Shown: positions 22,801 to 36,400 of the stretch, one piece after another
Layout of the letters: each line of letters opens with the position of its first letter
How positions within the stretch are numbered: position 1 is the stretch's first letter
NCBI RefSeq assembly: GCF_028389875.1
Contig: NC_084672.1
Location: 6,560,458-6,624,457 of the forward strand
From: Rhea pennata
Taxonomy: Eukaryota > Chordata > Aves > Rheiformes > Rheidae
DNA: 64,000 nt
Direction of reading: 5' to 3'
Made by a program: the position numbers and the translations under genes
The notes under the pieces: model-generated
Databases searched by the model: none
What the model was told of the DNA's origin: nothing
The model's input: the letters and a program-made list of their open reading frames with translations, nothing else

Positions 22801-25264
22801 ACACAAACACACATTCCTGCTGTTCGTATCCTTACAGGCATTCCCAGAAAGATATCTAAAAATTATTGTAAATGCAACACCACATTATGCCTTCTAAAAA
22901 ATAAAACAAAATAAAGTAGTCAAAGTCTGGTATGTCTCCGGAGAGGAAAGCATCAGATCTCAGCTGGTAAATAAGATGCTACTGTGAAGCTTGTAAAGCC
23001 AACGTTATTTCTTCTTTGTAAAAGCTCTACCTGCATAACATGAAGGGGGCTCAGTGACAGACACATTAAAACACCATTAAAGTGTGAAATAGAACACAGT
23101 GTGAAAATAGATTTAACCTTCACAGCATATTGATCTCTACCCTGCGCCATGCCTAAGTTCTTGGACAACTGTTTTATAATAGGTTTTACTTATTTTCCTG
23201 TTGCTATTCTGACTTCCTCAGAGGAGGGTGTTATTTCTAAAAGCTCCTGACAGCTAAGGGAAAAGTGGGCTTGTTTCTTAGTCATCGCTCAGTGCTCAAG
23301 CGTTGCTGCTGCCAGCTGCTCCATAAACAGAAATCAGTTTTGTGAGAGTGAAGGATGGGTCTGGGCAGCAGTGATTGCGGTGGGATGGGAGGAGGAGGAA
23401 GGGGAAGCGGAAAGGGAAGAGGAGATGGGCTGTTTGCAAGGACTCTGCTGAACAAAACGATGCAGGATGCAGGCAGCCAGGCTGAACCCAAAACGCTTTT
23501 CAAAAGGGACAGCGCCAAGATTTATTTAAGTGCGCAGAGGTACGGCCTGTGTTTGTGAAGGTACGTAAAATAATTGTGCACACATCTGCATATTTGGACG
23601 GGAAATCCTCCTGATGAATTGACTGGAACATATCAGGCTGCTTCCAGCCTAGTTCTGCTACTTTCACCATCACACGACTCCTTACAACGAGTTAAGCAAT
23701 AGCGCCTTTGATTCCCCTCACCTCCTTTGTAACCGTTGATCCATCCTCCCAGACTCTTATTCTAAGAGTTCAAACCCTTCCAAATGCCTTTTTTTTTTAA
23801 ACAACAGTTTAATAAAAATGTTCCACCTACCTCTGCACTGGGATTTCCTTTCCGACCACCTCAAAATAAACCCAGACGGAACACGGGACAGATAAGGTCA
23901 AGCCAGGTCTTGCAGCCAAAGAAGAATGCTTTCTAATGCCCATGTGTGATCCAGATAGATTTTAGAAGGGGGTTCTTTTTTATATAATTATTTATGGTGC
24001 CTTCCCCACCACAGATGTCTGGCAAATCCTGACCTAGCTAGGTTCCTCTAGACCCATGTAGAGGACAAGCTGAGCCCATTCTTCAGATCCTCCTTACAAG
24101 CTGCATAAGAAAAGAAGCATCTGAAGGGACTATGGGGGATAGCTGGAGCTTTCTCTGAGGACTGTGTAGGATCTGTGTACTGAGACCTTCCCAGTAAATT
24201 AGTAGAGCACGAGATGGGCTTGTACTCTTGGTTCACGAACAATTTGCCAGTTGTCTATGAGCCAACCCCCTAACTGGAAACTGCGTAGGCCACAGGTGTG
24301 GTGACCCGGCAATGCTCTCTAGGGTTAATTTCAGAGCAATGGGAGCATTGTGTTGACTTCTGCGAGATTAGGACAGTGCCCGCTGAATTTAAGGCAACTG
24401 CCTACTAGTAAAGTCCATTACTATAGATAATATGCTTCTTCTATAGTCTGGTAGTAGGGTTTTCCAGTCACACTGCACATTTTGTATTATGATCAGGGCA
24501 TGATCTCCTTTTGGCAGGAGCTGAAGTAGGAGAGTTTGTGCACGGTCGCATATGCAGCCCTGCCCGTGTAGCCCCGGATCAGTGAGGGTGGCAGGGGTAT
24601 TTGCTGATTTTGTGCTCCTTCCAATCTCACCACCCAGAGTGATGTTGTGTTCTGCTGTTTGGAGATTCAAGTGGAATGGAAGCATTAAGGTCATGCAGCC
24701 TTGGATCCTGGTGGTCCTGACTGAAAGATGTATTTCATCTCTGGGCTGGAGCAGGCCTGGGCATGGGACATCCTTCACAGAGGCTGTGTTTGTGCTGTCT
24801 TTTAGGAATGAACAGTCATGATGAAGCTACACCTCAGTTGCCTCTCTGCACTTACCTGGAGCTCCTGGGGGCGCCGTTGGAAGCATGGCTACTGCCCAGT
24901 TCTTCACCACTGAATTCAGGGGAAGGTTTTCTGGTCTTTAGGACCCCTATGGGAATACCCTAGACACAAGGTCATCAGGGCATCATTAACTGAGTGCTGG
25001 CTAATCCTCAACACTGGGAAGCAATGAGATGGGCAGATGGAGAGCAGACTAAAAGCCTTCTTTCCAAGCTAGCCTGGCATACTGCGTGTACATGCCCACG
25101 TCAGAGCTGCTTACTACAATATCTGCTCCTCCTTCCTTGTTTGGCACTGGGTATGGCTCAATTAAAAGAATCTTTTTCAAGGAGCACTATGTTACTGAGA
25201 ATGTTTAAGCAAGCCCATCCAAAACATCACTATCTTCTCTACTTTAGGTGCGCCAGCAGCAGAT

Positions 25265-25370
25265 TTGGCCACTATTTATCCATCTTATAGAGGCAGTCAC
25301 TGAACCAAAGCCTTTGAGCTCAGTGGGAGTTTGGTATCAGTGCACTTCAGCTATAGCTCAAGAAGAACAG
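25265..25370. repeat. Old amniote repeat relic
   Basis: CTGAACCAAAGCCTTTGAGC followed by TCAGTGGGAGTTTGG resembles the dispersed pattern ctgatccaaagcccattgaagtcaatgggag. Only a short stretch is alike. Confidence 0.4.
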
Positions 25371-26649
25371 CATTTTAGTACAGTAATGCAAGTGCAAAAC
25401 ACTGAACTACTAATTTCTTTTTCATGTTGAGAAATAGCTATTTTTCCCTACAGGAATCTTTACAGTGCTCCTGTTCCCTAAAAGGAACTTAGGTTTTCCC
25501 AGTGCCTTCAGGAGAGCAAGGACCCTCACTGGTGCAGCTGAAGAAGCTCCTTCCATCCTTGGTGATGCTGGCTGCAAAGGACATAGCATTCAGCTGCCTG
25601 ACCAATGACCAGTGAAGACAAAAGCCTTCATCTTCCCTCTGCCTCACGCATTTACGGACACCACCACCCTGCTCTCAGAAATGGCCCACGAACTCCCCTC
25701 TTACTACAGTGTTGTATGCAGAAGGTCACAGTCTGCATTTGTGCAGCATATCAGCATTACATAATTTCAGCAGAATGCTTATGGCTACTCTGCTCCTAAC
25801 CAGACACTTGTGAATGCAGCTTGTATTGGTTAGCATTTTTTATATATATATAAAAAAAGAACTCTTCTGAATAATCCAACCTGTTACGATCCAGTTACAA
25901 CCTTTACTAGCTCTTACCTCCCATACACCAGGCTGTGGCTAATGCTGGCCTCCTCATCATACTCACAGTTCAGCAGGTAAGGGCAAGCAGTGGAGGATCC
26001 TGATGTTGGATCAATATCCAATGGAGGCTGATAAAACCACTTCAGCAGGAAATTGAAAGTAAGAGAAAAATTTAAAAACAGTGCTAAAGAAAGTGGACAA
26101 CTGAGAACAGGAAAGTATAAACCAAAATAAACTAGAGCATTCTGGTGTTATTCTCTTGAATGATGTCTCACACCCACAGTTAAACAGGCCTACAATACGC
26201 CCAACTAGATTTTGAAATGTTTGCTTGATTGACAATCCATATGCAAGAAGCAGGTTTTTAAAGATGTAAAGTGCAGACAGCATACAATATCAAAACAAGA
26301 CCAATCTTCAAAGGTAATACTGGTCTGAGATTTGGGCCTCTTTCCATTTCTCAAACACTGAGGATAACAACACGCAAATTTATTGAACGTCCCACATCTA
26401 AATCTGTTTTAAAGGAAACGCTGTTAGTACTGTCCTTAAGCATCTCGGAAATCCATAGACTCAGTTCTGGTCTTTTACTACAATTTTCACCAGGTACCAA
26501 CTACCTCTTGACTCAAGGAAAAGGTAACAGAATCATTTCTCTTCCAGAATAAGTTCCCAAATGTCTCCGTAATACTAGTTACCTAGTAAAAATAAATAAA
26601 TAAAAAAAATAGTTTTAAAAGAAAAAACTTTAAAAGAGGCACTTGGGAA

Positions 26650-26790
26650 AAGCACACTCCAAAACTGCCTGGAAACAGGACACCTCAGAGCTAGTCCTTC
26701 TTCCACCACAGACTTCTTCTGTGACCTTGGGCAAATGCTTCCTCAGCAAATGCCTCGAGTCTTTCTACTTGCTCTGTCCTGTCCAATCAA
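26650..26790 (+). mobile_element. MIR-like ancient SINE fragment
   Basis: Core words CACAGACTTCTTCTGTGACC and TTGGGCAAATGCTTCCTCAG match the conserved MIR core (agctgtgtgaccttgggcaagtcacttaacctc). Only the core is clear. Confidence 0.65.
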
Positions 26791-29473
26791 AACAGCAAAT
26801 CTTCAGGACAGGGCTTGAGGGTTATGTACCTTATTTGGATCTCTAAGTCCTGCCACTTCATGAACCTATTTAACAGTAAGTTCAAGTGCAAAGCCCATGA
26901 TGCAAATATCTCATTCAGAAACACGTTTTGAAGTGATAGTCACATGTGACTATAGAAAGATAATGATAACAGTGAGTGCTTAGAGCAAATAGCATTGCCC
27001 AAATTGATATATCATACTCAAAAGGTCTGAACAGAAGCATCTGGGCACCATGGCAGAGTTAAAAACAAGCCCATCGAAAATGGATAAACAATTAAAAATG
27101 TATTGAAAGAAGAAAGAAAAAGAGAAATCATTCCTAATTAATTCTAGTGCCCTGCACAACCCCAGACTATTTGTAATCCTACAGGGAACATCTTTATTGA
27201 TCTGGGGGATGCTGCAGCAGACTTCTGATGCTTATCTCAGCATAAAAATAGGCTCTTGTGATGAGCAGTGATTTAATTACATGACAATCACCGCTAACAA
27301 TGCATGGCGAATACCAAAAATATGCAGAGCAAGAGTGGCAGTGATAAATGCAAGAGAATGGCATTGACTTTCAGTAAAGTCATCTATTGCCGGAGATGGA
27401 GGGAGATACCTTTTTTTTTTCTAGACTTCCTTCTAACATAGTGGCTTGCTGTGCTGCCCTGGAGGCTCACTCAGGTGGGTCACAGGCAGACAGAAGGTGA
27501 AGAGAGAAATCAGAGGGTCGTGATCAAAGCAAAATTTAGTACATAAGTCAATGAGACTTAAAGTCTTTTCCTGTCAGTGGGAGGATACGCTCTTTCCACA
27601 GTGCATCTCCACTTAAAAATGAAGGCTACAGATTTACTGTATCTTCAGAGGTGGCAGCAGTGAGCTAGTAAATAACATGTTTTTTCTACACTCTTGAAAG
27701 TAGTTTCCCTACATGATAGAGAGATACTGAAGAGCTCCTAAATCCCATCTTCCATATACAGTAGCTGGATGGGAAGAGGGAGCTAGCATTCACTCCAGAA
27801 ATAAAAATAATGCATTTTCTTTTGCTTCTCTTCAGGAGATCTCCTTAAAGAATCATTTCCACTGCAGGGATGAAGTGTAAGCATCTCTAGGATAAAACCC
27901 CAGTCGACTTACCCACTTACCCCTATAGGTACCCCTCAGGATACAGCTGAAATATTTATCAGTATCTTTGAGGCAATCAGTATCTTTGTAACAATATTGC
28001 TGAGCAAGCTTTGCATTTGTCTGGAAGAGTTTGGATCCAGCACCATTTTATCCGCACGTCCCTTCAGAACTGAAGAGGAATATAGCCTGAATGTGCATTT
28101 GGAAGTGTAAATCCCAAGTCTTTAGGTTTTATCATCTCCAGTTGGTAGATGACAGTTAAAAATACAATATTCCTTCTAGTGAGAGGCAGAAGTAACTCAT
28201 CAAAAATGCAGAGATTAAGAGCAGAAAATGCATTCATTCATCTGATAGAAATTTGATTCCAACAAACAAGGTGAAGAGGAGAATCCCTAGCTAGGCCATC
28301 CCTAGAGCACAAGTTCCCTTCTCATTTCCACCCACGTACCCATCGTTTCATCAAAGCCCAGTATCTTATCCTCCCTTCTCAGACTGAAGGCCACGTATGC
28401 CAGCTGAACACATGGCTTCCTGGAGCCATTCCAGCAGCCAGTGATCACTGGTGCGAGGGGCAATCTGTTCACCATCCAATCTGATCATGGTTGGCCTTGG
28501 AAGATCCAGAACCAGACGTATGTGCCCAGTCCATGAGCCTGCCCTACTCTCCTTCTGCAAGGGAGTCCTCAAGGGGCTAGAAGGCTGGTTTGCACTGGGA
28601 AATGGCTCAAATGAATTTTAAGCCAGCATGTCTTCCAGCTCATACTTTCTTCCTCTATGCAAGACACACATTCCCTTGTTCAGCCAAGAGCGAAATTGCA
28701 GGTGTTCAATCCAACACCCAGGAACAGACTAGCAATGTTCCTCTACATAAAATTTAACTAGAATCATCAGCCCTCAGGTTAAAGCCACATCGAGAACTTG
28801 AAGCTATGCCTGCCCAGGTGCTGCTGCTGTTCTGCAGACTGAGGCCTGAACGCTGCCGCCTGCTTCCCCATGCTCAGTTTCATGATTCATGTCAAAACAG
28901 CACAAATAATTTATTCAAAGTGAAACAACCTTCTATACTCTTTTGGAATGCTGCACTAAGTCAAAGCATCAAAAGAAAGCACTCTAACATTATTTTAACA
29001 GGCTGTAGATATTTACAGTAATCACGAACCTTATTTTTTGACCACATCTTCCTTAGAACGATGTAATTGTTGCTGCTACTGGGGGTCTACCCCAATGATA
29101 AATCATCTTTATCCAGATATGGTAGAATTTCACTTGCCTTAACTTTTCCCAATTTGAGAACAACCAAAACACTCCATCTGCAATACAGCAGTCATTTGTA
29201 GCATCTCAGCTTCCTTCTAAGTTGCTAACTTTATGGATGCTAAAGAGCAGATATTCTTATCATATCCCTGTGTGATCTGAAGGGGTGGATGCACCAGGGC
29301 ACTGACACATGTAGCTTTACAGATAAAATACAAGAACAATATTAAGTCAGAAGAGGATTCACTTCTAACAGAGTCTATGGTCTCAAAGCTAACATTTCCC
29401 AAACAGTCTATGAACTTAGTTTAAAGGACTGAGAATGTAAAGGTTAAGGTTTGATTAGAATGCATTCTGTGGA

Positions 29474-29500
29474 TTTTTTTTTTTTTTTTTTTTTTTTTTT
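29474..29500. repeat. T27 homopolymer
   Basis: A run of 27 T bases in the 3' flank. Confidence 0.95.
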
Positions 29501-30809
29501 CGTCTTAATACATCAGAGCAGCCAAATTCCTTTCTGGTGCAAATCTACTGGTCTGATGGGAAAATAGCTCCAGTTCCCCTTGTGGAAAGGCTGACAGGAT
29601 CAGGACCTCCAAATTAAAAAGAAGGTAGCCCCATGTAGAGTACAGGAAATTAAATGGCAAGTCCCTCTTTTCTAGTGGGACAGCCCAGTACTGGAAGCTG
29701 TTAATACTCTTGCCTCATATGTGGCAAATTAGCAGCAGTCTAATTTCTATGGGACAGGCACTTTCCCACAATCCAGAGGATGGTGGATGCCTGCTGGCAC
29801 CCTCAGGGGAGGGGCCACAGATCAGCAGCGCAGAGCCCGACCTCCACACCGCTCTGTGGGGTGGTTCAGAAGAGGACAGCTCAACACGGATGGCAAACTG
29901 AGGGGGAAAGCAGAGGCACAAATTGCTATGGCTGACGGTAAAATCAAAGCTTTGTCAGCAGGGAAAAGAAAAAAAAAAAAAAGTAAAAAAGTGCATGTGA
30001 CATTTCTCCCGACTTTACTTTATTCAGTCATTCACTTGATTTCCGTGATGTGTGTTTCAGTGTCTGAGTTCTCCTGACAGTGATCCATAGGGAAACAGTT
30101 CTCAGTCCTATTCCTCGTTATTCAATAAACCAACTTCTCAGCAGTAGCTTATGTTTAGTCAAATGTAAGCATACATTTCATTTGCACATATACTTCAAAT
30201 CCAATTATTTACACACTGCACAGGCAGTCAACATGCTTAGTGATATTCTGATGATGTATTCAAATGTTTCTGAAATCTACAGTCATTCAAAATACTCAGA
30301 TTTAAATTTCTGAATGCCTTCTGGGCTTAGAGAGTTTAGAACAAAAATGCGCACATAGGTGCATTAAAATGACTACAAAATTATAAATGTAAGTTTATAA
30401 TTTCCACGCTATATGCTGAATAGAGTGACAAGGTAAAAACACATAATTCACATGAGCAAACGGACACAGAGACATGCATCAACATTCTTACTTTAAGAAT
30501 CAAACTTAAGATCTTAACAAAGAGTTTGGTTGAGAGAGTGCAGAGCAAATGTACATATCTTATGGCTTCTTTTTTTTTTCTTCTTTTATTTTTTTTAAAC
30601 ATAGGGGCTAGGAGATTGTCTAAGAGCTTAAGGCAAGAGGGGTAACCACCTACCTCATCTCCTACAGCAGTACTGCTTCCATTTCGAGTAACCTTTGCCA
30701 CCAGTTGTTATGCTACACAGTTTGTCAAGTGATGTACTTTCTTACCTAGTCAGATACCGAATATTATAGCATGAGGAACATATATCCTAATCCAGATAAA
30801 TTAAAAGCA

Positions 30810-33344
30810 CCAGCTTAACCTCAAAAGTTTATTGCATTTCAAACAGCATTTATCCTAACAAAGAGCTCATTGCAACATAAATAGGCACTGGACCATCCCA
30901 AGCTCTCCAGCTGGTATGGCTCCAGCATAATAATCTAATACAAATTATTCTGGAACACAGAGCATACCTACGTTAAGTCAGACATCACCCTGTCTCCTGA
31001 ACAGAAATCAGTGCCATGTGGAAAATTCTATAGGAAAAAAAAATCTATTAAAATATTAGTTCCAACTTCTGAATAAACAAACAATTCTGGGCTGCAATTG
31101 AATGTTTTCACTTGAGTGAATTATCAGATCTCACATATCTGCTTAAAAATGTCTGAATTCAGGCCTTAAAAAAATGACAAGACTACAGGATGACAAACTA
31201 GATGATACTTTGAAGCAAGACAATGAAGCATTGTTTACACAGAAGATTGAGAAACTGGTTTTACAAAAGCGGTCCACGGACATTTATTGTATGTACAAGT
31301 AGGAGATTTACTGGAGATTTTATGATTTCTACAAGGCTCTTTCCAACCAGCTTCATTAACTTGAAGTAAATCAAATCATGCAGAGATCTGGCTCAGCCAG
31401 AGACACATGCCGGGAAAGATGCAATATGAAGAAGAACAGACACAACATGATAAGCTTTAGAATCTTTGGCAATTTTCATAAACATTCTCTTTGAAGGTTT
31501 TAAAATCTGTATATTCACCCATTTCCCCTCCACATACTCATCTATAAATACATTATGTACGAACCCTTCTGTATACACAACTGTGTTTATATGCATGGGT
31601 ATGCACACATGCACACACAGGCATTTCTGTAGGATTGTAACTAGGATAATCTTTCTTCTATCTTTTCATATACAGCTACACATAGCCTTACATGAGCAAA
31701 ACACATTATCAAATTAAATCTACAAAAGTGTGCCTCTTCAGAGGCACGGTGAATCTTGTTACTTTGACAGATAAGCTTCTTGGAAAATCACTGAATCTGG
31801 ATAACAATCCAGTTGAAGATACTCCGGTCTTTAGTTTTCCTCTAAATTCATGCAACAGGCCCACAAGAAGGTGGCATTACTGAACAACACAGGAGGACTC
31901 CACTCAGATCTCCAGTCCATAAGCAAAATAATTCCAGTTTTATGGTTGATCATACCATTTTCAAAGTGTTACTTTGGTTACTACTTTTCTCCCTGGCTTC
32001 TCCATTTCTTTGCACTGTGAATCACTGCAGGGGATGCTAGTGGAGATGCCTGTCTGGGAACCACAGGAACCAAGTTGCAGCTCTGTTGCTGCCCAAGACT
32101 CATCATGGTGGCAAGCAACCTTCACCACACCTTACAGTGCCTAATATACCGAAGGGTACGGTCACATTAAAAGTGGCGGGCCTATGTGTGATTCCAGATC
32201 TGATTTTCCTCAATCAAACAACACCCGTTATGCAGATTTTATAAAGCAAAAGCACAACAGTTAAATGACGGGTAAGCAAGCAAGAACTTGCATTATGCTC
32301 AGAGTAGAAAATGGGGTCCTTCTTCGCTTCTCTTCCTTGCTCAGTTTCCACATGGTTTCATTTTCTCATCCTTTCCTTACGAACTGCCAGAAGAGACTCC
32401 AAGGTGACATCAGCAGCAGGTGAAAGCCTGTATGCTATTGCAGAACCACTTCTTCGGGTACTGGGCACTCTTTCTGCACAAGCACTTGTTTCTTTAAGGC
32501 TAAAAAGTGTTTTTCTCTTAGAGCTGTAGTGTTACCCCTCTGGATTTAGACAGAAAAACAACAGCTATGCTTAAAATATCTGATGAGATGGAATTATAAA
32601 AAGCAAGTCGAGAGAGTCTTTTCAGGTCAGTGAGTGAAGCTTTTCTAAGTCCTTTTAATGCTTTCATGGTAGAAGACACATCCATTGCCCGCAATGGATC
32701 TCCGGTGATCCCAGTATCTGAGGAGTTAACTGCAAGGTGGGATTTTTTCTTTTTAATAAGAAAAGGAAAAAAAATCCACAAGTGTTGGATGAAATATTGA
32801 GATACTGCTGCAGCTTCTAGTTTTTTTTTCTGCTAATTATGATTAAAAAAACTTTTTAAAATGTACACCGCTTGAACAGAAGATGGGTATCAAAGACTCG
32901 TTAATTCAGAGCTTAAACCTTTCTAGGCACAGTGATTTAACTCTGAAAAGAATAGCTCTCATATCTTAATGTAAATCTGTTGGATATGTTAAAAACTGGT
33001 TCAGAGCATCTCTTCACATCAGCTCAGCTGATCTGCTACACTAAGCGGAATTATCTCTTCCTACATAAAACAGGGAGCGCTGCCACAGCCAGCTCCTCAC
33101 CCCACCAGCTACTTCAGACATCCCACCCTGCTCTTTCTGGGCCAGGTCTCCATGCCAAAAGGACAGATGACCCAGGACAGGCATTTAGGTGTCAAAACCC
33201 ACATCTTTCAGGAAAAAAAACCAAAAGTCTGCGGGCAGAGATTATAGTGTTGTTCTGAACCAAAAAAAAAAAGAAGGGAAGAGGGAAGAGCGTGCGCACG
33301 TGCAGTATGGAGGGAGATGCTGCGTTCCAAAATCCCTCAGCATC
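30810..33344 (-). other. MCTP2: MCTP2 3' UTR, end not resolved
   Basis: Everything just after the stop should be 3' UTR, but where it ends is not clear. Possible minus-strand poly(A) hexamers are ATTAAA at 32752-32757 and 32654-32659, and AATAAA at 31283-31288 and 30828-30833. None has a decisive GU-rich element by eye. The open frame at 32518-32781 on the minus strand resembles no protein I know and is best taken as UTR. The lower limit given is the farthest hexamer listed here, not a measured end. Confidence 0.4.
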
Positions 33345-33413
33345 CTAGAGCGCGCTCCGTTTCTTCCTAATGGGACTGGAGCTGCTGTATGGTTTCAATT
33401 CAGCATGCTGCAC
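33345..33413 (-). CDS. MCTP2: MCTP2 terminal coding exon with stop
   Basis: This is the last coding exon: 22 codons plus TAG stop (stop at 33345-33347). The acceptor is tttgtttttacag. The peptide is [13 protein letters not shown] followed by PIRKKRSAL. Recalled human MCTP2 ends VQYAELK...SPLRKKRSAL at the same length, so both the phase and the end of the protein fit. The basic RKKRS end is typical for MCTP2. The 3' UTR starts at 33344 and runs to lower coordinates. Confidence 0.93.
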   Translation of the reverse strand: MQHAELKPYSSSSPIRKKRSAL

Positions 33414-36400
33414 CTGTAAAAACAAATAGACATGACGTTTGCAGTTAGGTAACTCTAGCTCACTACAGTGTGTGTTAATGGCTCCCCGAGGACCAACCAA
33501 GGGAAACTAAGGAAGGTTCAAAAGTAATGAATCATTTTCTAAACACAGGAACATGGGGGATTAATTGCAGGAAGGATTTGAGAAGTCATGCATCATTTCT
33601 TGAAACAAAAATATTAAAAGCAGATTTTTTCTAATGAGATACATGGGGTTCTACCTGATTTCAGCAATGTAGTATAGATCTTTCGAGTTTGTTTTGGTTT
33701 GGTTTGGGAGTTGTTTTTCTTCTTCTTCTGGTATTAACTTATAAGTTTAATAAACTTCTTTCGGAAGTTAAAATTCAAGTGGATCCCAATATGCAGTAAC
33801 ATGGCAGTTGTCAAAACTGCACATAGCCTTTGGGATGCTGGCATATTTAACCATCTCAGAAAGGGAAAACATTTTCCCAAACAGAACCTGAACAAAGCTG
33901 CCTCCACTTTTCAAAACCGTTTCAGGTACAATATAACGGTTAAAATGCACGATAAACTGAGAGATGTCCTAATCCCAAGAGCAAATTGTCTGTTGTGCTA
34001 GACAGAAGCATTCCCACTGAAATCGTGGGAATCTTTTGCTGAGCATGCCATCTTTCTCCCTCCTGCTCTGTCTTTTGTCCAGCACACGTGGGTTGTAAGT
34101 GGCTAGAGTACAGACGAAATTTCTAACCCACTGCAGTACCAAAGTGAAACGACGATGCATTAATAGCACATAAAATGAAGCAGACGGGGACAAGCTTTGG
34201 AAATGACAGGGATGAGCTTCACTGGATGAGTGTGTGGCTGTCACATAGGTTCACTATTTTTAGCATTAGTGCAAAACTCCTCTAGGAAGGTCTGCCCCAT
34301 CCGAGGAACTTTATCAGTCTTCCCTCATAGAAAACAGTTATCATTTCCCTCAGAGAGCTCAAAGGTTCCCAAAATGATAGAAACCATTCAAGGAAATGTT
34401 ATAAATGTAAATGTTAAATAAAGCATAAATAGAAAAGCAGCTTATCTTTAAACATAAACATTAAAAGGGCATATGCAAACCATCACTGCAAATCCAGTGC
34501 ACTCTATGAGAGCAATCACAAAATAAAAATACACTAAAGCTTAATGTCTCTATGATTATTTCTGTTTAGCTTTTTCTCTCCCACCAGTCTGGAGATATTT
34601 CTCTCAAGTTATTAGTATAACCATCAACCAATCTGGTGGCCTCTTGAAATAAATGTCACCATAAGCCTTTCCAACCCTGTTTCTACCAGATGCCTCGACA
34701 CGGCATGGAGGCAATTATTTTTCAATCTCCAACAGAGTAAAATCACTACAGGCTAGATTGTGATCCCCTTATTCACAGTGAGTAGCACCTTGCTGTGAAA
34801 GAATGACAATTCGCAGAGGAAGGTATGACGCCAGTGGGATCCAGGGCGTCCGAATCAGGGCCTCGGGACACGGATTCCACTTGATTAAAACAAAAGAAAG
34901 AATCTTTTATATCTTGCGGCTTGTTACCCAGCAAGACTACTTTCCTTCCTCCAAGAGAAATAAACAGATCTTGACATTCTAAAGGACTTATTGTTCAAAG
35001 AATTTCCAGGAAGATAGGCAAGATTACTGAATACAGTGTTGCTGTTAAAAAAAAAAAATACAAAGAGAAACGAGACTTGACTGATATTGAGGGAGGAGAG
35101 ATTCTGGTTATATTAAAAGTTGTAATTCCATAATGGCAGAAAATTGATCTTATCAACTGCAGAGCATTTTATATGCAGCCCAAGGCTTTCTCTAAGGAAA
35201 AGGGGGAGAGCAGCACTGTCCAAGGGGAGACTGGAGTTCAAGGGAGCTGGGGTATGGAGGGACGGCTGAGGGCGGGGGGAAACATGGCAAGCACAAGGTC
35301 ACCGAAATAATTCCTACACCACCCCCTCCCCAATCTCGAGAAAAGGGAGAATTCAGAAAAAGCTTTTGGATGGCATCTCTCTCAAAGAGAGTATTTTTCC
35401 TCTTCCTCCGTACAAATAACAGAGCAGAAAGGTGACAGAGACCATCGTTCCGTGACCATGCTGAGTGATTTTCCAGATCATTTTTAAGTAGGTCTTTTCA
35501 GGATAATTTTTATGTGATCATCTCACGCTTCCTACAAAGGATTTTGGCTCCCCTGTCTTCTAACATCCACCCCTCCCACTTTATGGATTTTCCTGCTTAT
35601 CTCTGTTACTCAAAAGCGCACCGTCATTGCATTCCCCAAGCCGAGCACCCGGCTGCTCCGAGTGCGGCTTGCTGCCTCTGTTGGTGGTGGCCACTCATTA
35701 CTTACCTTTTGAACATCAGATGGTACCCTGGAGAGGAAATCTAGTAGTTCATTATTGTCAATGGCATAGGGATTTCTGAACTTCTTCGTAAATTTATTTA
35801 TGCCTGGAAAAAAAGAAAAAAAGCAAACAAAATAACACAACCGCTTTCTTATTCCCTGCTCTCCCCCCTTAAATTGTTCAGGCAAGGTGGAAAAAGGAAG
35901 AAGAATTCACAAGTAAAAATTAGTGTGAAAACAGCGCCTATGACTTCAAGTCACGCACACGTTGCCTGTCAGGTGGAATCATTCACAAATGCCTCTTGGA
36001 AGAAGTGGAGATCATTATTATACAAAGATATTTATCTACTTTGAGGATCATTTATTGTCAACAATGGAGGAAAGAAAAAAAAAGAAAAAAAAAGATTGTG
36101 GCAGACATTCATTCTGGGGGTATATTGTGAGGGGAGTATCTGAATTTGCAGGCCAGACTGTTGTTAAATACGCTAGCCTTGAGGAGCAGACAGTCCCCTG
36201 CTCACTGCCCCGGGAGCTGGAGGGCTCAGAGACACCGGGCAGCACGAAGGTTCTTTTTCCTTCCATTTCTTTTGAAAATGAAAGCTGCCAAAAACTTCCC
36301 TTCCTCATCATGTTTCACAGCTTATCCTCTCTTTGCAGAACCAGAGTTGACAAGCTGACCATAATCTGATGCTGTGGGAAACTGTGAAAACTTATTCTTA

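Larger units (their letters stand above)
1..30809. other. 3' flanking non-coding DNA of MCTP2
   Basis: About 31 kb with no supportable protein-coding exon or structural RNA. Open frames are short, lack splice-consistent partners and show no familiar domains. It holds scattered old repeats (MIR-like, CR1-like, palindromic amniote relics), homopolymer tracts and AT-rich segments that resemble conserved non-coding elements. In human, MCTP2 is followed on its 3' side by a large gene desert before NR2F2; this flank is probably the start of the same desert. Confidence 0.7.

Noticed and set aside
22318-22914. Plus-strand open frame of 198 codons
   Set aside because: Rich in Ser, Pro and Leu with no recognisable domain or supporting splice structure; looks like read-through of a CT-rich stretch.
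32518-32781. Minus-strand frame of 87 codons after the MCTP2 stop
   Set aside because: No familiar motif; best explained as 3' UTR.
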